A DNA stretch of 6,740 nt from positions 1 to 6,740 of the forward strand of contig LUCA01000053.1 of assembly GCA_001593875.1 (NCBI GenBank). The letters run 5' to 3'. Below are positions 1 to 5,535 of the stretch, one piece after another. The notes under the pieces are model-generated. The model did not search any database, was not told the origin of the DNA, and was given only the letters and a program-made list of their open reading frames with translations. The stretch's first letter is position 1, and each line of letters opens with the position of its first letter. This DNA is from Candidatus Bathyarchaeota archaeon B23 (GTDB lineage Archaea; Thermoproteota; Bathyarchaeia; TCS64; B23). Position numbers and translations under genes: made by a program.

Positions 1-350
1 GAGTTCACCATGAATCCGGCGGGATATGTCAGCGCGGCCTCAGCCCTCTTCCACCTTGCCAATCTGCGCTCCAGCTCCATGTGGAGGCTCATCGTCCCCG
101 AGATTGCTCTCACCGCTCCGGAGCCTACGCCATACTCCTTCGCCGCCTCTACGGCGGCCTCTATGAGCTTTGGATGCGTCGCCAGGCCGAGGTAGTTGTT
201 TGAGCAGAGCAGCAGAACCTCCTTACCGTCGACCACCGTTACCGGCTTACTCGGCCCCTCAACTGTCTTGAGCTTCCAATCCAGGCTCTGCTCTACCAGT
301 GCGAGGTACTCCTCCCTTAGAAACTTCGTAGGATGCCTCTTGACGCTCAT
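1..350 (-). CDS. kbl: 2-amino-3-ketobutyrate CoA ligase (glycine C-acetyltransferase), 5' part
   Basis: This is the N-terminal 116 residues of a PLP-dependent alpha-oxoamine synthase; the 3' part lies beyond the left edge. The family condenses an amino acid with an acyl-CoA; Kbl cleaves 2-amino-3-oxobutyrate with CoA to glycine and acetyl-CoA. Visible fold-type I signatures are SNNYLGL (residues 50-56) and GVGSGAVRAISGT (74-86), followed by H90 and LERRLA (93-98) and the YPAGF segment near 109-113. The AVR-x-ISGT form resembles Kbl more than BioF (usually GSGGSR-x-xSGT). The PLP lysine is not in the window. The ATG at 350 is the only good start, because the frame meets a stop upstream with no ATG, GTG or TTG in between except this one. 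Divergent tdh encodes the preceding pathway step, which supports Kbl over 8-amino-7-oxononanoate synthase. There is no clear Shine-Dalgarno, so translation may be leaderless. Confidence 0.88.
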   Translation of the reverse strand, partial: MSVKRHPTKFLREEYLALVEQSLDWKLKTVEGPSKPVTVVDGKEVLLLCSNNYLGLATHPKLIEAAVEAAKEYGVGSGAVRAISGTMSLHMELERRLARWKRAEAALTYPAGFMVN

Positions 351-451
351 CCCAATTCTATCGGGTAATAGGAGAATTAACGATTTTCGATGAAAGGGTT
401 ATCAATTCGATTCACCATTTCTAATTCTGGGGAGTGGATTTGGGTAGGAGG
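351..451. promoter_or_regulatory. Divergent kbl/tdh promoter region
   Basis: About 100 bp separates the two divergent starts, and 351-428 is markedly richer in A+T than the flanking genes, as expected for archaeal promoters. TATA-like candidates are weak: TTAATT near 375-380 lies about 26 bp before the kbl ATG on the minus strand, and the TTATCAATT stretch near 400-408 could serve tdh. The hexamer AATTCT or its complement AGAATT occurs three times (354-359, 373-378, 423-428), which could be regulator half-sites or plain A+T bias. The location is seen directly; the element assignments are tentative. Confidence 0.5.
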
Positions 452-1399
452 ATGAGGAGGATATTGGTCACAGGAGCCGCAGGGCAGATAGGCTCTGAGC
501 TGACTCCGAGGCTGAGGGAGCTATACGGCGGGGAGAATGTAGTCGCCACCTTTCATATTAAGAAGCCTGGGGAGGAGCTCCTATCCTCAGGCCCATGCGA
601 ACACCTCGACGTAACGGATGCCAAGAGGCTTAGGGAGATAGTTGAGGAGTATGACATCGACTCCATATTCCACCTAGCGGCCATCCTCTCAGCTAAGGGT
701 GAACAGAAGCCCCAGCTAGCCTGGCACGTCAACATGAGGGGTCTCTACAACGTATTGGAGCTGGCCCGTGAGCTGGAGCTAAGGGTGTTTTACCCAAGCT
801 CCATCGCCGTCTTCAGCCCTGAGACCCCGAGGGATAGGACACCCCAGCTCGCCGTCATGAGGCCTAGGACCATCTATGGCATAACGAAGCTGGCTGGGGA
901 GCTCCTCTGCGACTACTATCACAACCGCTTCGGCGTCGATGTCCGAGGCGTCAGGTATCCAGGTAAGACGCCTCCAGGGGGTGGGACGACGGATTACGCC
1001 GTGGAGATGTTCTACGCCGCCGTGAAGGGGGAGCCCTACACCTGCTTCGTCAGAGCGGATACGGTGCTGCCGATGATCTACATGCCCGACTGCATCAAGG
1101 CGGCGATCCAGCTCATGGAGGCTGACCCCTCGAGGCTGACGAGGCATGCCGACTATAACTTGGCTTCCATGAGCTTCTCAGCCGAAGAGTTGGCGGAGGA
1201 GATCAGGAGGCATATACCAGACTTCAGGGTGGTCTATATGCCCGATTATAGGCAAAAGATAGCGGATACCTGGCCCAGGTCGATAGACGACTCGGCCGCC
1301 AGGAGGGATTGGGGCTGGGAGCCCAGCTATGGATTGGCTGAGATGACTGAGGATATGATCGAGAATCTAAGAAAGAGGAAGGAGGGGGGACTCCTCTAA
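452..1399 (+). CDS. tdh: L-threonine 3-dehydrogenase, SDR (UDP-galactose epimerase-like) type
   Basis: NAD+-dependent oxidation of L-threonine at C3 gives 2-amino-3-oxobutyrate, the substrate of the divergent Kbl. From ATG 452 the protein has 315 residues, close to family length. It opens with the Rossmann motif TGAAGQIG (G8, G11, G14). NAD-binding FHLAAILSAKGE follows around residues 73-84, then the catalytic serine region PSSIAVF (115-121) and the YxxxK pair Y142/K146 in RTIYGITK. TDH-specific segments are GTTDYAVEMF, LPMIYMPD and DTWPRSIDDSAARRDWGW, which match the Thermoplasma volcanium enzyme as I remember it. A GTG at 434 would add six residues; ATG 452 fits homologues better, although AGGAGG abuts it directly, so the start is uncertain. 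Oddity: after RYPG (around residues 168-171) the sequence goes straight to KTPPGGG, without the LIS(Y/W) residues usual in relatives. The stop overlaps that of the convergent larA homologue. Confidence 0.9.
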   Translation: MRRILVTGAAGQIGSELTPRLRELYGGENVVATFHIKKPGEELLSSGPCEHLDVTDAKRLREIVEEYDIDSIFHLAAILSAKGEQKPQLAWHVNMRGLYNVLELARELELRVFYPSSIAVFSPETPRDRTPQLAVMRPRTIYGITKLAGELLCDYYHNRFGVDVRGVRYPGKTPPGGGTTDYAVEMFYAAVKGEPYTCFVRADTVLPMIYMPDCIKAAIQLMEADPSRLTRHADYNLASMSFSAEELAEEIRRHIPDFRVVYMPDYRQKIADTWPRSIDDSAARRDWGWEPSYGLAEMTEDMIENLRKRKEGGLL

Positions 1400-2670
1400 C
1401 TTTTTATTGTCGGCAGTATATCGCCGCATCTCATGACGCCGACGCCGGCTCTTTCCCCCATCTCCCTTAGGGCCCTCTGCAAGGCTTCCTCTACCGTCTC
1501 GGCATGTTCAAACCCTAGGGCCTCCTTATCCTCCTCCGATAGGCCGTCGGAGACGCAGATCACCCCGGCGTGTTCCCTTATCTGGGTGTGGATCATCAGC
1601 GCCGCAGCGGCCACACCATCCTCGATGTCTCCACGCCTATAGGCCTCCAGGACCTCATCGTAGCTTAGTCTCCCTCTCTCCCTCACCTCGCCGTGGACGG
1701 GTGAGATGCCCTCGGGGCAGGGGGAAACGAGGATGACTATGCCGCCTTCTCTCACCCCCAGGCAGGCGTAATCTGTGGGCTTCAGTGCCTGCCAGTAGTC
1801 TATGTCGGCGGGATAGCTGGAGGCCACAACTATGTCGGCCAACCGGGGTATCTCTTGGCAGTAAAGCTCCCTCGCCTCCTCGACGCCTCGTTTAAAGGCC
1901 TCCAAGGGGTGGCCGACGGCTAGGCCGCAGACCTCATCCCTCTCGTTGAGGATGGTGTTCACTATGAATCTCAGCCCCGACTTCAGGGCCACCTCATCTA
2001 TCATCCTCCTCACGGGGTTCTCCAAGTCTCCGGCGATCTTGAAGATGGGCCTTGTCATCCCAGATGCGATGTGGGTCTCCTCTATGGTTTTCACGCCGCA
2101 GACGCCGGGCTGAACGATCTTACCTCCCCCAGCCCACCCGGCATAGCAGTGGGGGACGATGTTCCCGACGCCGATAACCAGATCAGCCTCGTAGACCCTT
2201 CGGCTCACCACCACCTCTATGCCCGTAGGCGTCCTGCCGATGTCTATCAGCTCAGCCTCATCGTGGCAGTCGAAGTTCCTCACCTCAACCCGGTCTAGGA
2301 TTTCACCGCCGAATTTAGCTTTCATCTCGTTCTCCCTCATCACCCTGTGGGTCCCTAGGGCGACGATGATCTCCACCTGCCGATCCTTAACCCCCGCCTC
2401 GTTCAACTCGTCGAGGATCGTCGGCAGCAACACCCTCTGAGGCGTCGGCCTGGTGTAGTCGTCAACGAGGATGACAACTCGCCGAGCGTTGGAGGCCAGT
2501 TCTCTCAAGGGCCTGGAGGCCGTCGGCCTCCTCAAGGCTTCCCTCAGCCTAGAGGAGACATCCTCATAGGGCTTCTTGCTCCCCCTGTCGATGATCCAGG
2601 CTAGGTTCCCCTCAGGGATCTCAAAGGAGACCTCCCGCTCTCCATAGGGTATTGTGGCCCTCATTCCCAT
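1396..2670 (-). CDS. LarA-family nickel-pincer 2-hydroxyacid racemase/epimerase
   Basis: This 424-residue protein belongs to the lactate racemase LarA family (DUF2088 N-terminal domain plus LarA C-terminal domain), about full family length. Seen directly: DDYTRPTP (70-77, substrate-binding Arg74), ALGTHR with H108, PHCYAGWAGGGK with H174 and K184, H200, and a YWQALK segment with Q294 and K297. In Lactobacillus plantarum LarA, His108 and His174 are the catalytic bases, Lys184 anchors the pyridinium nickel-pincer (NPN) cofactor and His200 binds nickel, so this looks catalytically intact. Family members racemise lactate, malate and other 2-hydroxyacids or epimerise sugar acids; the substrate here cannot be read off, so I leave the symbol blank. 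The ATG overlaps the gyaR TGA (TGATG), indicating translational coupling; ATG 2664 (residue 3) is an alternative start. The cofactor genes larB, larC and larE are not in the window. The protein should be cytosolic; no signal peptide or membrane segment is seen. Confidence 0.88.
   Translation of the reverse strand: MGMRATIPYGEREVSFEIPEGNLAWIIDRGSKKPYEDVSSRLREALRRPTASRPLRELASNARRVVILVDDYTRPTPQRVLLPTILDELNEAGVKDRQVEIIVALGTHRVMRENEMKAKFGGEILDRVEVRNFDCHDEAELIDIGRTPTGIEVVVSRRVYEADLVIGVGNIVPHCYAGWAGGGKIVQPGVCGVKTIEETHIASGMTRPIFKIAGDLENPVRRMIDEVALKSGLRFIVNTILNERDEVCGLAVGHPLEAFKRGVEEARELYCQEIPRLADIVVASSYPADIDYWQALKPTDYACLGVREGGIVILVSPCPEGISPVHGEVRERGRLSYDEVLEAYRRGDIEDGVAAAALMIHTQIREHAGVICVSDGLSEEDKEALGFEHAETVEEALQRALREMGERAGVGVMRCGDILPTIKS
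1400..1407 (+). terminator. Possible oligo-T terminator after tdh
   Basis: A T5-A-TT run begins two bases after the tdh stop codon. Archaeal RNA polymerase commonly stops at short non-template T-runs without a hairpin, so this could end the tdh transcript. It lies inside the last codons of the convergent racemase gene, so its base composition may also reflect coding there. No stem-loop is seen in front of it. Confidence 0.35.
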
Positions 2671-3677
2671 CAGCTACGGGGCTTGAGGGGTCTAACCTCC
2701 CTCACCTCTGGATTCACCAGGTTCGGCGGCTCCTCGCCTCGGAGGACGGAGACGAGGTTCTCGGCCGCCATCATAGCCATCTTCTTCCTCGTCTCTATGC
2801 TGGCGCTACCGATGTGAGGGGTCAAAACCACGTTGTCCAGCTCCAACAAGGGATTATCGGGGTCTATGGGCTCCTTCTCGAAGACGTCTAGGGCTGCCCC
2901 CGTTATTCGTCGCCCTTTCAAAGCCTTATAGAGGGCCTTCTCGTCGACGACGGCCCCCCTAGAGGTGTTGATGAGGAAGGCCGTCCGCTTCATCAGTGAG
3001 AACTCCCTCTCCCCGATGAGGTGGTAGGTATCCTTCGTCAGCGGCACATGGAGGGTTATGAAGTCGGCCTTGCTGAGAAGCTCATCTAAGGGTTTAAACT
3101 CCAGGCCCAGCTCCTTCTCCAGGTCTTCCCTTCTAAAGATGTCGTAGTAGATGACCTTCATATTGAAGCCCTTAGCCCTCCTGGCCACCGCTGAGCCGAT
3201 TCTTCCGAGGCCGACGATGCCTAGGGTCTTACTGTGAACATCGATCCCCAACATCATCTTCGGGCCCCAGGCGTGGACCCATTTTCCCCCTCTCACATAG
3301 CGGTCTGCCTCCGCAACCCTCCTGGCGATGGCCATCAGGATGGCCCAGGCGAGGTCAGCCGTCGTCTCCGTCAAGACGCCGGGTGTATTTGTGACGTAGA
3401 TACCCTTCTTGGTGGCTGTCTCCACATCGATATTGTCGTAGCCGACGGCGTAGTTGCTGACGACCTTCAATCTCTCACCGCCCTCGATGATCCTGGTGTC
3501 GATCTTATCGGTGAGCAGGCAGAGGAGACCATCGATCTCCCTAACCTTCTCGAGGATCAACTCATAAGGGGCCGGCTCCTCCTCGCTCTCGAAGACCTCC
3601 ACATCAGCATATTCCTCGATTAGATTGATGGCCTCATCGAAGAGCCTCCTAGTAACAAAGACCTTAACCCTCTCCAA
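2670..3677 (-). CDS. gyaR: Glyoxylate/hydroxypyruvate reductase (D-2-hydroxyacid dehydrogenase)
   Basis: This NAD(P)H-dependent D-2-hydroxyacid dehydrogenase reduces glyoxylate to glycolate and hydroxypyruvate to D-glycerate. It closely resembles GyaR of Pyrococcus and Thermococcus: shared NYAVGYDNID, GIYVTNTPGVLT, TLGIVGLGRIG, INTSRGAVVD, ALDVFEKEP, TPHIGSA and PPNLVNPEV segments. With the TTG start at 3677 the protein has 335 residues (Thermococcales GyaR about 334), the nucleotide-binding GxGxxG is G156/G158/G161, and the catalytic triad is R240/E269/H288, nearly the Pyrococcus numbering (R241, E270, H288). An ATG at 3740 is in frame but adds 21 residues unlike the family and would place a TATA-like box inside the coding region, so I reject it. 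GyaR is the first gene of an operon with the LarA homologue, overlapping it by one base. The exact substrate (glyoxylate, hydroxypyruvate or another 2-oxoacid) is not certain. Confidence 0.9.
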   Translation of the reverse strand: MERVKVFVTRRLFDEAINLIEEYADVEVFESEEEPAPYELILEKVREIDGLLCLLTDKIDTRIIEGGERLKVVSNYAVGYDNIDVETATKKGIYVTNTPGVLTETTADLAWAILMAIARRVAEADRYVRGGKWVHAWGPKMMLGIDVHSKTLGIVGLGRIGSAVARRAKGFNMKVIYYDIFRREDLEKELGLEFKPLDELLSKADFITLHVPLTKDTYHLIGEREFSLMKRTAFLINTSRGAVVDEKALYKALKGRRITGAALDVFEKEPIDPDNPLLELDNVVLTPHIGSASIETRKKMAMMAAENLVSVLRGEEPPNLVNPEVREVRPLKPRS

Positions 3678-3703
3678 AACCCCTTCACCAGGGGATAGAT
3701 TGA

Positions 3704-3711
3704 TTATATTT
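3704..3711 (-). promoter_or_regulatory. TATA box of the gyaR-larA operon
   Basis: On the minus strand this reads AAATATAA, within an A+T-rich stretch in otherwise GC-rich DNA. Its centre is about 30 bp before the TTG start at 3677, so transcription would begin near 3681 and the mRNA would be almost leaderless. It sits inside the frame that an ATG start at 3740 would use, which argues for the downstream start. Assignment is by sequence resemblance and spacing only. Confidence 0.6.
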
Positions 3712-3750
3712 GGATTTAACAGATTCGGGACGCCGCTCATGGACCGTAAA

Positions 3751-3758
3751 AATAATAT
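3751..3758 (+). promoter_or_regulatory. Possible TATA box of the winged-helix gene
   Basis: AATAATAT is centred about 30 bp before the ATG at 3785, giving a predicted start of transcription near 3781 and a nearly leaderless message. It overlaps the left arm of the inverted repeat at 3754-3778. The right arm (GAATATTG, 3772-3779) is an alternative box that would suit the ATG at 3809. Confidence 0.4.
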
Positions 3759-3778
3759 TCAAAAAAAATTTGAATATT
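3754..3778. repeat. 10-bp perfect inverted repeat, candidate operator
   Basis: The arms AATATTCAAA (3754-3763) and TTTGAATATT (3769-3778) are exact reverse complements separated by five A residues. The symmetric element lies between the divergent gyaR operon and the winged-helix gene, over the latter's likely TATA region and some 43 bp upstream of the gyaR TATA box. Such symmetry is typical of a site for a dimeric regulator. The neighbouring winged-helix protein is the obvious candidate ligand, which is inference. The symmetry is seen directly, though A+T-rich DNA makes some self-complementarity easier by chance. Confidence 0.65.
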
Positions 3779-3784
3779 GTGAAC

Positions 3785-4528
3785 ATGGTAAAATCAACAA
3801 AATCTAACATGAAAACCCTCCTCTTCGACGAGGGAGCGTTTGACAGACTCTTCGACACCCATCTTAGACCCCTAAAAAGCAAGATGGCGAGGACCATCTA
3901 CCGGATCTTCATGGAGAAGTCCCATTATCCCTACCTCACAACTCTAGACATTCAAAGTGAGCTATCGAGGAGAGGGATTGACCTTGATAAGAAGGAGATA
4001 AACGCTTGGCTTAAGGCCCTGATGAAGGCGGAGCTGATAGATAGGGGAGAACGTCAGAGGCCCGTGACTATGGAATACCGGGGGAGATACACCTACATCA
4101 CCTGGAGCCTCACATCCCTTGGGAGAGAGATGGCGAAGAGAATAGCATATCTCCTAGGTGAGCATCCTCCCCTAACTTTATCCCCCCAGGAACTCAGCAG
4201 GATCCACCTGGAACCCCTACTAGAGGCTGCTCTGCTTCTCCGAATCCTCAGATGCCTCCATCAACGTGACGATTGGATGAGCCTTAGAGAACTTGGCAGA
4301 TGTGTGGCACCCACCAAAGACGAGCTAGAGAAAACCCTAGAGAGGTACCTAAGGGAGAAGCCTAGGATTCTGGAGAGCAGGGAAGGGGGTGGCCTTCTCG
4401 CCCCCCTCCTCCGCCTCATGGGATATGACCCCAAGGAGTTTAGGCTCGGCGAGGAGGGGAAACGCATCATCGAAGCCCTACTACAAGAGGCCTTGGGTAG
4501 AAAGTCTATGGATATAGATCCTGTCTAA
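3785..4528 (+). CDS. Unrecognised protein, probable tandem winged-helix regulator
   Basis: I do not recognise a named family for this 247-residue protein. Residues about 35-125 look like a winged helix: ARTIYRIFMEK, then a helix-turn-helix LTTLDIQSELSRRGI..KKEINAWLKALMKAELI, then a basic wing RGERQRPVTMEYRGRYTYITW and a closing helix LTSLGREMAKRIAYLL. Residues about 143-237 repeat the plan: LLLRILRCLHQRDDWMSLRELGRCV, KDELEKTLERYL, and LGEEGKRIIEALLQEA. No cofactor or metal motif, signal peptide or membrane helix is seen, so a cytosolic DNA-binding role is the best guess. The start is uncertain: ATG 3785 fits the TATA-like box at 3751; ATG 3809 begins MKTLLFDEG and gives 239 residues. A TTG at 3710 is rejected because it would translate through the inverted repeat. 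Divergence from gyaR-larA suggests it regulates that operon and itself. Confidence 0.75.
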   Translation: MVKSTKSNMKTLLFDEGAFDRLFDTHLRPLKSKMARTIYRIFMEKSHYPYLTTLDIQSELSRRGIDLDKKEINAWLKALMKAELIDRGERQRPVTMEYRGRYTYITWSLTSLGREMAKRIAYLLGEHPPLTLSPQELSRIHLEPLLEAALLLRILRCLHQRDDWMSLRELGRCVAPTKDELEKTLERYLREKPRILESREGGGLLAPLLRLMGYDPKEFRLGEEGKRIIEALLQEALGRKSMDIDPV

Positions 4529-4565
4529 ATTCTCGAAACCCCTTTATTCATGAGGCCTCGAGAAT
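4529..4565. repeat. 8-bp inverted repeat just after the winged-helix gene
   Basis: ATTCTCGA (4529-4536) is mirrored by TCGAGAAT (4558-4565) across a 21-nt spacer that itself contains the palindrome GAGGCCTC (4552-4559). It begins at the base after the upstream stop codon, so the message could end in this weak stem. There is no following T-run, so it is not a classic terminator. Confidence 0.4.
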
Positions 4566-4578
4566 ACCCTCATTCTTC

Positions 4579-4606
4579 GGTGGGGTAAGCTTTTAAAGAG
4601 GTGGGG
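4579..4606 (+). other. GGTGGGG direct repeats flanking a TATA-like CTTTTAAA
   Basis: GGTGGGG occurs at 4579-4585 and 4600-4606, exactly 21 bp (about two helical turns) apart. Between them lies CTTTTAAA (4590-4597), which matches the Sulfolobus-type box A pattern YTTTWAAA on this strand, with a similar match on the other. It could drive a short RNA across the convergent gap, but no such RNA is proven by sequence. The whole 145-bp gap contains no credible reading frame. Confidence 0.3.
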
Positions 4607-4647
4607 CTTTTGGATAGAAACCCCATCCAAATCCAATCCCCTTATCC

Positions 4648-4661
4648 CCCCCTCGAGGGGG
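4648..4661. repeat. 14-bp perfect palindrome CCCCCTCGAGGGGG
   Basis: Five C, TCGA, five G form a perfect palindrome 12 bp beyond the stop of the TrmB-family gene on the minus strand. In that transcript it would be a very GC-rich stem with a four-base TCGA loop and could stabilise or stop the RNA. The bases after it on the minus strand (GGATAAGGGG) are not T-rich, so bacterial-style intrinsic termination is unlikely. Confidence 0.45.
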
Positions 4662-4673
4662 TGATGGATAGAT

Positions 4674-5465
4674 TTATTGTCCAAATCTGTAAGGCTTCGC
4701 CGTCCGCCATAGATGGTTGAAGTAGATCTTCGCTATACCGGTAAGCCCTTTGTGATCTGAGGCTATAGCTAGTCGTCCCCCGGGTGTGGCATCTAGAATT
4801 AGGAGGGTTTCAGCTCCGTCGACGATGACTCCACCGCCGAACATCTCCTCCCTCACCCTCACCTCGTCGAAGTAGTGGGAGTACTCTCCAAGCCTTGAGG
4901 CCACTTCATCGGTCGTGAGGAGCAGTATCCTAGCGCCCCTATCCCTGGCGAGGCTGAGGGGCGTCGATAGGGCCTTCAAGAGGCCCTCGGCGAGTGTCGG
5001 CAGAGCGATCATCAGCTCTCTCCTCACCCGCTCCATCATCCCCCTCAGGCTTAGCAGTATGTTCTCCAGTCCCCTGATGATCCAGACCTCAGGCCTCTCC
5101 CGTAGGCCTCGTCCCTCATAGATGGGTTGGAGCTCCTCCAGGACGATGCTCCTATACTTCTCGAAGTCCCGCTCCTTCCTCGCCCACTCAACCCTCAAGG
5201 CCTCCAGTGGAGAACTGGGATAGTAGACCCTCGGCCTCCCACCCCCCACCTCAACCCAACCCCGCCTGCTGAGCGAATCCAACACCCCGTAGATCTTTGA
5301 GTAGGGAATGGCGGCCTCCTCGCTCAGCTCTATGGCCGTCATCTCGCCGTGCCGGAGGAGGGTGAGGTAGGCTGAGGCCTCATACTCCGTCAGGCCGAGA
5401 TCCCTAAGGACTTTAAGGGCTTTCCCGCCTCTGATGGGGGACAACTCCTCCTCAATACTCCCCAT
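4674..5465 (-). CDS. TrmB-family transcriptional regulator
   Basis: This 263-residue protein has the standard TrmB layout. Residues about 18-86 form the winged helix: LRDLGLTEYEASAYLTLLRHGEMTAIEL, recognition region IPYSKIYGVLDSLSRRGWVE, then the wing GGGRPRVYYPSSPLEAL. A helical linker, probably coiled coil, spans about 88-115. Residues about 126-256 form the phospholipase-D-like effector-associated domain, with VWIIRGLENIL, ELMIALPT, VIVDGAETLLIL and the closing IASDHKGLTGIAKIYFNHLW. TrmB proteins are archaeal repressors or activators, several of which respond to sugars. The length lacks the larger C-terminal sugar-binding extension of the classic Thermococcus TrmB, so the ligand here is unknown. 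The start ATG 5465 has GAGGTGAG 14 nt upstream. It is divergent from the Tes-like radical SAM gene across a 70-bp gap, so control of that gene and of itself is likely but inferred. Confidence 0.88.
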   Translation of the reverse strand: MGSIEEELSPIRGGKALKVLRDLGLTEYEASAYLTLLRHGEMTAIELSEEAAIPYSKIYGVLDSLSRRGWVEVGGGRPRVYYPSSPLEALRVEWARKERDFEKYRSIVLEELQPIYEGRGLRERPEVWIIRGLENILLSLRGMMERVRRELMIALPTLAEGLLKALSTPLSLARDRGARILLLTTDEVASRLGEYSHYFDEVRVREEMFGGGVIVDGAETLLILDATPGGRLAIASDHKGLTGIAKIYFNHLWRTAKPYRFGQ

Positions 5466-5479
5466 CGATTTTAAGGGTT

Positions 5480-5487
5480 CTCACCTC
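5480..5487 (-). promoter_or_regulatory. Shine-Dalgarno of the TrmB-family gene
   Basis: On the minus strand this reads GAGGTGAG, a strong match to the complement of the archaeal 16S rRNA 3' end (GGAGGTGAT). It stands 14 nt before the ATG at 5465, longer than usual, and no other start codon lies between. If the promoter at 5511-5526 is correct, the leader would be about 28 nt and include this site, unlike the probably leaderless messages nearby. Confidence 0.5.
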
Positions 5488-5510
5488 AAGCAGAGGGGGA
5501 GTTTTCGGAT

Positions 5511-5526
5511 AATCTTAAAATAAATT
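5511..5526. promoter_or_regulatory. Bidirectional TATA region between trmB-like and tes-like genes
   Basis: A 16-bp A+T-dominated block lies in the 70-bp divergent gap. On the plus strand CTTAAAAT (5514-5521) would set transcription near 5543, which suits the second ATG (5548) of the radical SAM gene. On the minus strand TTTATTTTAAG would set it near 5493. The octamer CTTAAAAT recurs inverted as ATTTTAAG at 5468-5475, next to the TrmB start, so the pair may be regulator sites. Confidence 0.5.
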
Positions 5527-5535
5527 CAACAAAGA

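Noticed and set aside
10..393. Two plus-strand frames of 61 and 65 codons
   Set aside because: They run antisense to the well-conserved kbl coding region and have no recognisable protein features.
779..1147. 122-codon minus-strand frame inside tdh
   Set aside because: It is antisense to the conserved catalytic and substrate region of TDH; the composition is a shadow of GC-rich coding.
3234..3623. 129-codon plus-strand frame inside gyaR
   Set aside because: The opposite strand encodes the nucleotide-binding and N-terminal parts of GyaR with strong family matches, and this frame shows none.
3710..3784. TTG-initiated N-terminal extension of the winged-helix gene
   Set aside because: It would translate through the promoter and inverted repeat and add a low-complexity basic stretch; ATG 3785 or 3809 is more credible.
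3685..3897. 70-codon minus-strand frame across the divergent promoter, with hydrophobic segments
   Set aside because: It crosses the gyaR TATA box, the inverted repeat and the start of the winged-helix gene; its phenylalanine/isoleucine-rich stretch comes from A+T-rich promoter DNA rather than a membrane protein.
4529..4673. tRNA, C/D-box or intrinsic terminator in the convergent gap
   Set aside because: There is no cloverleaf or T-loop consensus, no paired C and D boxes, and the GC-rich palindrome is not followed by a T-run.
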